From: Thysanoteuthis rhombus
Taxonomy: Eukaryota > Mollusca > Cephalopoda > Oegopsida > Thysanoteuthidae
NCBI GenBank assembly: GCA_963457665.1
Contig: OY735212.1
Coordinates: 18,150,747 to 18,214,746 of the forward strand
Length of the DNA stretch: 64,000 bases
Direction: 5' to 3'
Of this stretch, positions 54,586 through 64,000 are shown piece after piece. A program made the translations under genes and the position numbers. The notes beneath the pieces were generated by a model. That model was not told the DNA's origin. It ran no database searches and worked only from the letters and a program-made list of their open reading frames with translations. Positions within the stretch are counted from its first letter, which is position 1. Each line of letters begins with the position of its first letter.

Positions 54586-56649
54586 TTATCAGAACCAAAC
54601 TTTTCTGACTCATTATCTTTCTCATTTCGTATAACCGTGCAAGATTGTGTAACTATTAAGTATTCGGTTGTTGAGAACGATTTTATTATGCACTACGGGC
54701 TGTAATCTGGCCAATGTTTATTTCAATTCGCACTGGGGGTTCTTCCCTTCAATCTCACCGCACCTATCCCTCCTCCACCGTCTCCTTTAAAAAAATAGAA
54801 TGTCTACTTTTCAACTAGAGAACTAATTTGCACATTGCGGTTCTAGGTTATTTCTTCTTAAGTGGTTAATTCATTAAATCTGTTTAAACTCCATCCTTTG
54901 CAAGGAAGGCCAGGAAGTTCTATAGGGTTTATCAGTACATCTTGTTTTCAATGGAAATTCTGTGGTTGGAAAATGAATGTATTTCTTAAATAAAAGAGAT
55001 GGCTTTTGATAGCGAAAAGTGGGCTGGAAATGATTTATTGGGTGGGGTACCTTTCTTCTACGTCCACCTGGAGAGGGTTATGTTTTTATTTTATGTGCTT
55101 AGTTTTCAAAGATATTTTCAGTATTTGCCAAGATCATAACTGATTATACGGGAGTAAAAAAAACATCCGGGAAATTAATACCGTAAAAAATAAATAGATA
55201 TTGAACATTTAAAAGGCATTCTTTTCTCAAACGGTTGACAGCATAAATAATCTACTCTGATGGGGGAAAAAAACAGTGTGCTTTACTTTGAACACTGTCC
55301 GTGGTACTCGATTCTTCAATACAGACATAAAAAAGATTTCTGGTCAAAAAAAAATCCTACGCGCTTTTTAAACTACACACTTCACTCGTAAACGAATTCA
55401 GAATGTTTTGTTTTTGTTTTTTCTGTATAAATGGAAATGGAAATGGAAAAGTATCTAAATCCAAAGTATATTTGATTATTTTTTTCTTCCGGATTGTCCA
55501 TTATATCATATGAAGAGGAAGTGTAGAATAGGATTCTCATCGTATAGCAATATCCAGTAATCTAAAACTGCTGCCTGCGGTTAGTGGGTCCGATCTTCAT
55601 TGGATCTAACACTGTCGTTGATCTGAAATAATGTGGAAAAATTAGATCAGAATGTACTCCATAAATCAATGATCATAGGTCTACCAGAAACCATGAGAAT
55701 AGTGTGTGGCACAAGGACGGGGGGGACTAGTTAATGAGGGGGGCCTCATACACGAATAGATTAGATGGAACTTCCACAAAAATTCGCTTTAGTTCTTATA
55801 ATTATTGACAAAGAAGCACTTGTGTTGGTCTGAAGGTGAACCCTGATCTCTTTGGCCAAGACTAGACAGAAGACAGAACAATGCCAAGGACATTGCATCT
55901 GTGTCAATCTGGTCAGAAATTATCAGCAAGCAATTCCTGAATTTTAATACACTCAATTCCCACTCTTGATACAGAACTATACTTAGATGAAAAATCAATA
56001 AAAGAAGCAATGATTGGAAGCCAATCTTGAGACCCCTGCCTAGCAATAGTTCCCAATCAGAGGGCTCCGGAACCCTGAGCGTCCACAAAAGTATTACTAG
56101 AGGTCCATAGGCAGACCTTTCAAAAGCCTGGTATCAGTGAGCCTGTTGAGTAGGGTCCGGGGCTAGGAACTGGTCTTCTGGGGGCCTCCTTTTATCATTG
56201 AGATTTCTTATTGTATAACGTATAGCAAAACATACCCTCTTAACTGCGAATATGTAATCACAACTAATATAAATAAAGCTCTGAGGACCCCTTTCTCAAT
56301 CGTCATCTTTCGCACCTCAGCCATGGTGCTGATTACACGGTGTTCATTCACTAACCACCTCTCTGAACTTTTAACTCATAACTGAGAAGATCTGGGTTCC
56401 TTAAGCTTCAAATTCACTTGAAATCAAATAGTTATTCGGTGTATCCAAATTCGAATCAGTTGGATGGAGTGAATAAAATTGCCACCCGCTCAAAATTCAG
56501 GATCCACACTTGAGATCTAGCATTTTTTTCACATATTCTACTAGTATCTTGATCTTTTGGTCGCTTTTTAACACAATGCTCTATTTGTAGATGTGCTTTT
56601 TGTTTGCTTCATATCGACATAACAGAGAAGCTTCCCTGGTATGAGATGC
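54586..56649. other. Long unassigned AT-rich stretch
   Basis: Two kilobases with no recognised gene. A less AT-rich block at about 55780-56190 contains short direct-repeat-like words but no second copy in the window. A 99-codon minus-strand frame there has no motif. Confidence 0.35.
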
Positions 56650-57730
56650 AATACCAAGTGTCTTTCAAAGCATCTACTTTTCGGGGGTCACTTCAATATG
56701 AAAAAAGCTTGAATCATCCAAATAACATTTGCATGAATACTCCGACGAAGTTACTTATTTCTTCTGAATTTCTTCGACGTGAAAGCCAAAACAAAATTCA
56801 GCAGATTAACATTTGGATGAACACTTCTCCAAAGCCCATACCTTCTTCTGAAACCGTTCAATTGAAAAGTCAAAGTAAGTATCATACAAATAGGAGAAGA
56901 CTTCAAAGCCACTTCTTTCTCCTGACATTCTTCAATTTAAAAGCAAAAGCATGGATCATGCAAGAAACATTGTCATTAATTCTCCTCAAAAGTCACTACT
57001 TCCTTCTGAATTCCACCAATTTAAAGTCCAAAGCGTGTGCCGTCCAAATAGTATTTTGATAAGCTCTCCTCCAGAGCCATCACTTTCTACTTGATCCCTT
57101 CAATATAAAGGCTAGAAAACAGGATAACAAACATATGTTGTGAGTAAGTCTCTCCTAAAGCCGCTATTTTTCTTCTAAAGCCCTCAAATTCAAAATCGAA
57201 GCGTGCATCGTCCAAGTAACATTGTGATGAAATCTATTCAAGAACGGCTACTTTCTTCTGAATCCTTCCAATCCAATAATCGAAGCATGGGTCGTTCAAG
57301 TAAAATGATGTCTCCTCCAAAACCGCTACTTCCTTCTGGATCCCTTCAATGTAAAAAAAAAAACAACATATGGCTTCATACATCCGGATTATTCCAAATT
57401 AATAACCAACGTATGGATCAACGAAGTAACCTTGTGATAATGTCTCCTCTGAAACTGCTACTTTTTTCCCCTTTCAATCTGAAAGCCAAAACGCAAATCG
57501 GCGAAGAAACCTTGATATAAAGTTCCCTCTAAAATCGGTATTCTTTTCTGAATCCCTTCAGTCTAGAAGCCACAGCATGGGTCATCCTAGTAACATTGTC
57601 ATAGGGTCCAAAACCGTCACTTTTTCCTGGATCCTCACAAAGTCAAAGCTACGACTTTGTTCTGAATTCCTTTAATTAAAAAAGCTAAAGTATGTATCAG
57701 CAAAGTAACATTGTGATGAAAGGTTCGAAG
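56650..57730. repeat. Degenerate tandem repeat, unit ~82 bp
   Basis: About 12 units. An anchor word near AAGTAACATTGTGATGAA recurs at about 56719, 56803, 56887, 56963, 57046, 57129, 57216, 57296, 57425, 57504, 57588 and 57704. The usual spacing is 76-87 bp, with two longer gaps. The unit reads roughly CTACTTCCTTCTGAATCCCT, TCAATTTAAAAGCCAAAGC, ATGGATCATCCAAGTAAC, ATTGTGATGA, TCTCCTCCAAAGC. Early units near 84 bp keep frame and give NICMNTPTKLLISSE and NIWMNTSPKPIPSSE. Frames then shift, so no single long product exists. Confidence 0.85.
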
Positions 57731-59324
57731 GTTCAAGGCTATGAGTCAAACAGTCAAAATGTTGACTGACTGATAACATTGGGGGATGGATGAAAAAATT
57801 GGAACAACTAACATTGTTATAAATTTATATTGTTATCAACTTAATTGTTATAGATCAATTAATATAATGAAACCTAATTTATTTTCAGTTGTTCATAATT
57901 TCTATCTAAATTAGGTGTGACTGTTCGTCTGGTTTTCATAACAGTAGCCTTTTGTTAACCTTATTCATGATAATAATTCACTAATTAATATCCGGGAAAG
58001 AATTCATGGATAGAGTTTACTCCACCATCCGAAGCGTTCTTATTATGCTTTTTGTAGCTTCAATATATTAATTTAAACGGAAAAGATTTTTTGAGCGCTA
58101 CCAGACCGCCAAAATGGTGACGATGGTGTGTCAGCTAGAATCATCAGGTGTTGTGGTGAATGGAGGTACAGGAAACAGTGTAGAATAAAGAGGAAGGGTG
58201 TGCTTGCTCGAGGAAAACCAAAAGCTGTATGGTATTTTCGCTTTTGTCTCTTCTTTTTGGAAAAGCGATGACTACCTGTATTCGTCCTCTTTTAGATGTT
58301 TTCTGTTGACTTGAATCTAAAATACCTCGTTTAGAGTCCATTGTTACGAATGGCAGGTATTGCGATAGAGTGGGGTAGTGGAGGGTGAATAAGAGGAAAA
58401 CAAGGACTTGGGAAGAATGGAACAAACAGGTTGGACAAGTAAGTTGTGGAAAGGTCCCTAGAATCTGCAGGGGGTGTCGAAAGGCTTTGGACATTAAGAC
58501 GTAAAGGGTGAATGAAATCGGTTGGAAACGTAAATAGTTAGTAAAAGGAAGCAAGAAAGAGACGAAAAGATTGTAAATATCAAGAGACAGGGTATCAAAT
58601 GACGATTATAAGTAAGGTCAGAATAAAAAATGTTTATCCTTAAGTTGAAGATTTTGGGAAGTTTGGCGGGCCCTAGAAATGGATCGATTCACCTGGAAAA
58701 GTACGTTTTTGGTCAGTCTGGCTTGAAACTCAGAAAAAAGAGGTGTGTTAGAAGGCTCTCATCGCAGCCTTGGGTTGTACTGGGGAGACTGGGAGACAAT
58801 TCAAGATAGTTAACTGCAATTATATCGAGCGCCTAGCACGGACGATTTGAACTCACTCTCTCAATATGTATTTATGCCTGTGTCGTCAACACTATCCAAC
58901 GATCACGTAAGAATTATCGCACTAACACGTTTGCTGATAGAAAATAACTCTTACTTAACTGGAATGCCCTCGCTCGATGATGAAACAGATCATTGGGGGT
59001 TCGCATAATTCTAGTGTTGGATGACAAGGGGCGGTAGGTGAAATTGGAAAACAGGAGGGGGCAAAGAATTTCATTTTCGATGTATCAACATTGAGCGACT
59101 GTTTGGGTTTGCTGACAAAATATACACTCTAGCAGGGGGCGATGGGCTGCTGAAATTTAACACTTGGTCCTTGGATAAGGGCAGAGAAACCATGAAAATC
59201 ATGTGTTTTTTAATCATATGAATAGATGGCTTTATCTTTAGTTTCATGCGAACACTTTTATTCATTTCTTTTTCAAAACTTAAAAAAAGACTTAGTCATG
59301 TCATGGGGTCCGTTCAGGAAAATG
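57731..59324. other. Unassigned spacer
   Basis: No gene. A 136-codon minus-strand frame at 58144-58554 has no recognisable motif and no start context I trust. The sequence is otherwise unremarkable. Confidence 0.35.
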
Positions 59325-59430
59325 AAAATGCAAAGATAAAAATTTTGTGTTCAGGCACAGATTCGGGGGTGGGGTTCTTAGCAGCTGGTCCATTCTCCCA
59401 ACTCGAAATCCTGGATCCGCCCCTGATGAT
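59325..59430 (-). repeat. Possible hAT-like terminal fragment
   Basis: GAAATCCTGGATCCGCCCCTGA at 59405-59426 is the reverse of a CAGGGGCGGATCCAGG-type terminus. A related TTCGGGGGTGGGG lies 55 bp to the left. The opposite end is not identifiable, so only the terminal resemblance is claimed. Confidence 0.3.
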
Positions 59431-59665
59431 GTTACTAATGAAAGTTTTTTGTGGTAATTTTATGATTCCCTGAGAATAATTAGGCTTTATTTGGTTCAAT
59501 TAGCCAAAAGTTGCATAATTAATTCGACCAAACAAAACACCAACTTCAAACACAATTACTTCTCATTAATTAGATATTGTATTTGATGACTGAGTTCGAT
59601 TGCAAATTAAAGCCAAAAAAAAAGAAAAGAATAAAAATGAGACAGATCTAGTTAGTCAACCAATA

Positions 59666-60078
59666 GAAACCATCATATATCAAAATATTTTGCTCACATG
59701 TGGTGTTTGGGGTTGATCAATTAAAAAATGGAAGAGTTCGTTAATGAATCACTTTCTTCTTTCGCCTTTTGTTGGGTAGTGATTGTTAAATAAACCAAGT
59801 GCGTGTGTAGCTGGACACAAAAAAAGAGGCCAATTTAGCAAAGAATAATATTGCAAATTTTCACCATCCTGAATATGTTTTAGAGAGAGGGTTCAATCTC
59901 ACTAAAACATATTCAGGATGGTGAAAATTTCCAAAACTCAAAAGAAGTAAATGTCAAAGATATCAACCATCTAGCTCCATTGGTAGGGAATGTACGTGTG
60001 GTTTATGCATAGGTAGACGATCATCCAAGCCAATTTGAAAACTGAAGAAACCTGTTGACAGTTTTGGTGGACGATTTC
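59666..60078 (-). mobile_element. GAAAC MITE, copy 13 (TA at both ends, with perfect hairpin)
   Basis: 413 bp between TA dinucleotides. Left GAAACCATCATATATC; interior GGTGTTTGGGGTTGATCAAT, CGCCTTTTGTTGGGTAGTG, GCGTGTGTAGCTGGACAC, AGGCCAATTTAGCAAAG, ATCTAGCTCCATTGGTAGG, AATTTGAAAACTGAAGAAAC; right GACAGTTTTGGTGGACGATTTC. Positions 59855-59930 hold an exact 29-bp inverted repeat absent from the other copies. Confidence 0.85.
59855..59930. repeat. Perfect 29-bp inverted repeat, 18-bp loop
   Basis: Arm 59855-59883 (AAATTTTCACC ... TGTTTTAG) is the exact complement of 59902-59930 (CTAAAACATA ... GAAAATTT). After one mismatch four more loop bases (GAGA/TCTC) can pair. No mismatch in 29 bp implies a recent origin compared with the surrounding element. 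Confidence 0.95.
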
Positions 60079-60080
60079 TA

Positions 60081-61249
60081 ATTTTTGTGACTTCAATGAT
60101 TATTCTTGCATAAAAAAACTGCTTAATGAAGTTACCAAAAAGTTGCTAACATTCCAAAAAGTTAATTAACCCCAAAGCTTGGCCTTGTAAAGAGTTACCT
60201 CCCCTGTCACATCTATTGTTCGGAGAAAAAAAAACAGCAATTATTTAAGATGCCGTTTAAAAAAAATTATACATGATTAGTATTTTTGGTAGAAGCGATA
60301 ATATTGTTTAAATCCTATGCTGGCGTTGACCTTATTTACCCCTCGTTAAAATAATGACAACAACAATAATCCTCAACAAAATTAGAACCTTACAGACGGA
60401 GCTGAAATTTGGCACGTAACCTCATTTCAACCACGCTGGAAGATTCATAAAGAAATATTGGGTTCACCCGAACTCCATACCCCTACCGATTTGGCTGTAG
60501 CATATCATGCATTTTGTAATTAAGGGACCCTCGGCAACGGTACTGGTCGGAGCCTTGGAGATGAAGAAAAGAATGGTCAATAGTGTTTTAGGTGTATTGG
60601 AGACGTAACTGTTGCTGACTACTCACTGATCAGTTACACTGAAAGAAATTGTGGTTTCAACTGTTTCAATACAGAGATGAAGAGAAGAGACGGTTATTGA
60701 AATTATAAAACCCTTTCGTTTATTCGGCTTCTCGCTTCGGACGCTGAGGAATCTGTACTTTCAAAATTGTGAACCTTGTAGAAACTACTGTTTACAATTT
60801 GTCAAGAATCTTTGTAGCTATAACTCCCTGCTATTGTTGGACTTGGACCTGTCACACAAATTCAAATCTGACAAAGTTTACAATCCCTGGTGGATTGTTT
60901 CCATTTAAAGACCAGTCACATCTAATGTCTGCAAAGACATCCCGTTCCTGTCGGGGCCCTCTGTTGGGGGGGGGCGAAACTCCTGAAAAGGGTCAGGTAA
61001 TGTTTCTGGCATCCCTTGATCTCTATTCAAATTTCTATTTGTTGACATGTTCCCAAACACGTCTCCGAATAATGTAATGACACCTCATCTCGAATATTTT
61101 TAAACGCTAATCAAACTTCAGCAAAGATTTGTTCATAAATTATGTATTCGAACGGGGATTCGTCCTTCATATTTGAATAAAACAGACATGCAATTGCTAT
61201 CACAATATTAAGATTGAAGAAATGTAAATTAGATACATCAGAATAAATT
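60081..61249. other. Unassigned AT-rich stretch
   Basis: No gene or repeat assigned. A 102-codon frame at 60769-61077 includes a G-run and no motif. Confidence 0.35.
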
Positions 61250-61470
61250 CTATTTATGGCACCAATGGCGTTTTCCACTGGGAAATATCTAAGATAGAGT
61301 AAAAATTATATACACATGTCTAAATTCTGGGCAATCTAAATTTTATTCATAAACCAGTCAGAATGAGGGCAAAAAATGTCAAAAAAGCTCTTTTTTTCGA
61401 ACAATCAAGAGGATATTTTTACACGGAGACTAGTGGAGTACTGAGGCCTATTCTCTAGGCTGTAACCTTT
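61250..61470 (+). repeat. Family B element, copy 3
   Basis: GGCACCAATGGCGTTTTCCA, CTGGGAAATATCTAAGATAG, TAAATTCTGGGCAATCTAAA, AACCAGTCAGAATGAGGGC, AGACTAGTGGAGTACTGAGG. One hairpin subrepeat only. Confidence 0.6.
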
Positions 61471-61684
61471 TTGTAATAACCTTATGTGCAGTAAGGTCTC
61501 CTGTTTGGTTGACGAGTTACATCGGGGCTGCACAACCTGTCTGCGAGATGTTCAAAATGACTTAAATCAGGATTATCAAACAAGTCTGGCTGCATCAGGG
61601 TCAAACTCAACTCTAAACGTAACGTTTTCAGTCACTGAGCTGAATTTTCAAAGAAAAAAAGAATGTTTCCCCTATTTATTGAGG

Positions 61685-61705
61685 TGTGTGTGTGTGTGTG
61701 TGTGT
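61685..61705. repeat. (TG)n microsatellite
   Basis: Short pure TG tract. Confidence 0.9.
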
Positions 61706-62194
61706 TCAAATTCTTAAGGTTCTGCCATGACTGATTAGGGCTGAGATGAGTGGAGAAGAAAAAAATGAAATTATAGTAAAGATTTTTTTTTTTAAGGAAA
61801 AGATAATGAAAATCAAAATTTGAAAATATGTTTAGCGACACCAGATAATTGAATCTAGCATTGTGGCTTTCGTATTTCTCTTTATTTTTCTATTTCTCTT
61901 TCTCTTTCTTCTTTTGTTGATTGATGACAGCAGAATAAAATCTCTTTTTCCCTATCTTTCTCTATCCAGGAAAATGAAGTCTACTCAGTAGGAGTTTGAC
62001 AATAAATAAAAATGTGCTCCTGTCAAAATACCATTTCCTTTGCCCTTAACCCAGATCTTTCCAAACATTTTGCATTGGCAACAAACTTTTTTTCATGAAT
62101 AAAAGTTTCGTGATATTACTTGAGCTTTAACGAAGCCAAATATATAATATCATACAAGCAGTGCAAGTAAATTTTAAAAGATATACAAAATTAT
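61706..62194. other. Unassigned AT-rich spacer
   Basis: Nothing recognised. Confidence 0.35.
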
Positions 62195-63010
62195 ACTTGA
62201 TTTTCCACTGGAGAACTCCAAAGATACAGTAATAAACATCTAGAATTTTGAGAATTTAGACGTTATTGATAAACCCGTCAGAATAAGGCCCAACAATGTA
62301 AAAAAGAAAGTTATTTTCCAAAATCAAATAATGAAAATTTTTACAACGGAATGTTATTTACTCTGGAAAGCATGTTAAATTGGGTGAAAATCATTTCAAA
62401 ACCTCTAAATTCTGGGGAAAGTAGATGTTGTTCCCATTGAAAAACATGTAAAATAGAGTAATAAACACTTAGAATCCTGAGGTTATAAGTAAATCCATCA
62501 AAATAAGACCCAATAAGGTAAAAAAAATTACTAAATAATGAAAATCTTTAAACAGGATGTTATTCTTCTCGAAAGCATATAGAGTGGAGAGAAAATCATT
62601 TAGAAACCTCTAGATTCTCGAAAACCTGGCTCTTGTTCCCACTGAAAAACAGACATGAGACAGAATAGGAAATATCTGGAATCTTGAGAATCTAGATGTT
62701 ATTATTAACCCATCAGAATAGGGCCCAAAAAGGTTTTGTTTTTTGTTGTTTTTTTTTAAAGCCATTTTCAAAAAAGAATATATAAAAATAAAATTAGAGC
62801 GGGTCTAGTGATGTCAATTTTCAAGTCTATAGACAAAACTGTATTACCAGGAGCGTTGGAATACACAAATGCATACTCGTATTGAAAAAGGACAGAACAT
62901 TTGGCCATATTTGAAGGCTACGGTTATTCAATTCCGCAATACCTCATAAGATTATCTGCGACACACAGTTCGTGGAGCACGGATATAAAACTGTTTGCTT
63001 CGTTTGTCAT
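62195..63010 (+). repeat. Family B element, copy 4, internally amplified
   Basis: Several rounds of the unit: TTTTCCACTGGAGAACTCC, ACATCTAGAATTTTGAGAA, then AACCCGTCAGAATAAGGCCC and CAAAATCAAATAATG (first); a second with CTCTAAATTCTGGGGAAAG and ATCCATCAAAATAAGACCC; a third with CTCTAGATTCTCGAAAACC and CCCATCAGAATAGGGCCC. The 3' end is TTTTCAAGTCTATAGACAAA, TTGGAATACACAAATGCATA, GGCTACGGTTATTCAATTCC. The longest copy in the window; its whole unit of about 180 bp is repeated. Confidence 0.65.
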
Positions 63011-64000
63011 TGTATGTCCCTCCATTTAAACATTGGCACAACCCAATAAGTGAGTTATTATTACACGAATACAATGAATTGGGATTTTAAAACTTGAATG
63101 TTTTTCATCAGATAGGTAGGGGGTAGCGGATATCAAAGCAACTGAAGTCGTTAGACAGATGGTCTAATTTGAAAACAAGATGAAAATGTATTTCCCGAAA
63201 TCGTAGATCACTTTGAGAAATAAATTACGGGTGGATTAAGAAAAAAGAGTATAAGCTACAATAACATTTTTATTTAATATTTGATATCTATAAACGTATT
63301 TACTCGTGTGCAATGCGACCCCAATCAAAAATCAGTAGCATATTTTAGCGACTTCAAACACCTAAAATGTAAAAAATAAAAATCTAAAATACGAAGACTA
63401 AAACTGATATGGTTTCTGCTTTTACTCGTTAACTTTTGGTTTGAATTTACCTAAGGATCCGAAATCTGTATATTTGATGGTTTATTACCATAACACAACC
63501 AGTACGTAACCTCTCAATTTTACGGGTTCAATACTAGTGTATGAATAATAAGGCTATTACTTTTGTTACTGGGATATCATGCACAGATGAGTATTATTCT
63601 ATGTATTAATCTTGATGTCTACGTTCTTAGCTACTAATCTGTGATTCTACCTATATGCAGATGTATTGATTAGCCAATGCTGCCATAGAATATATTTTCG
63701 ATCTTTCGGTAGAAGAATTTCTATTTTTATCAAACCGTCTGCATATCCTTACCTGATGATATACTACTCTGAGTCAACAGGATTTATTGGTGATAGAAAA
63801 TCTATGTATCAATTCTACGCATTCAATACGTAGATGTGAACTCTGAGGTCTGGGCTCCCGTCACTGCTCGGGCAAAGTACGGTATTTTTTTTTTTTTTTA
63901 TGTAATTGAAGAAAACTTATTAATAAAACGACCCAAATATTTCTAAGCAATCATAAACTGGCCTTGAAAGCAAACACGTTTAAATCTACGCTGCAAAAAC
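63011..64000. other. Unassigned AT-rich right edge
   Basis: About 1 kb without a recognised gene or element. A T-run lies at 63885-63899. Confidence 0.35.

Noticed and set aside
56650..57730. CRISPR-like regular spacing of repeats
   Set aside because: Units are contiguous and diverged with no unique spacers, and the genome is animal; it is a tandem satellite.

Overview
This is eukaryotic, almost certainly invertebrate animal, nuclear DNA. It is AT-rich and carries long (TA)n tracts, polypyrimidine minisatellites, tRNA-derived short elements, 5'-truncated RTE-like LINE copies ending in CATCATCAT-type tails, a CR1-like LINE end and a Tc1-type transposase relic. I see no convincing host exon, no operon-like organisation and no prokaryotic signal. 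A mollusc or another lophotrochozoan would fit the repeat style, but that is an impression, not a demonstrated placement. The window reads as intergenic or deep intronic DNA built from decayed mobile elements.

Layout. 0-4.5 kb: a (TA)n tract, an RTE fragment, two copies of a TA-flanked miniature element (called here the GAAAC MITE) and two tRNA-like SINE heads on the minus strand. 4.5-7 kb: a 1.5 kb polypyrimidine satellite with a 20-bp founder unit, then (TA)n and a TA/TG minisatellite. 7-13 kb: GAAAC MITE copies, a 0.7 kb RTE relic at 9.8 kb and a small inverted-repeat family around 10.6-11.9 kb. 13-19 kb: mostly featureless AT-rich DNA with a local tandem duplication at 15.2-15.6 kb, then a second RTE relic that retains an FADD motif. 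20-30 kb: tRNA-like sequence, a third RTE relic fused to a Penelope-like end, a 442-bp MITE copy, a Tc1 relic and a second LINE type. 30.8-33.1 kb: another 20-bp polypyrimidine satellite, a tandemly triplicated piece of the RTE and a head-to-head RTE palindrome. 34-45 kb: more MITE copies, a SINE copy and a diverged 5S rRNA-like sequence. 45-48 kb: RTE and CR1-like relics, and tandem tRNA-like sequences. 48-64 kb: SINE, fold-back RTE cluster, an ~82-bp degenerate satellite, MITE copies and four copies of an element built from hairpin-forming CTAGATTCT subrepeats.

Nothing here looks like a working gene system. The most informative content is structural: (1) a GAAAC-ended, TA-flanked MITE family present at least 13 times in 64 kb, one copy containing a perfect 29-bp hairpin; (2) RTE 3' ends that recur as palindromes and as a 42-bp tandem triplication; (3) a 5S-derived sequence that may head a SINE; (4) an element family with hairpin subrepeats. 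All family assignments rest on reading the sequence by eye and on recall of family motifs; no database search was run.
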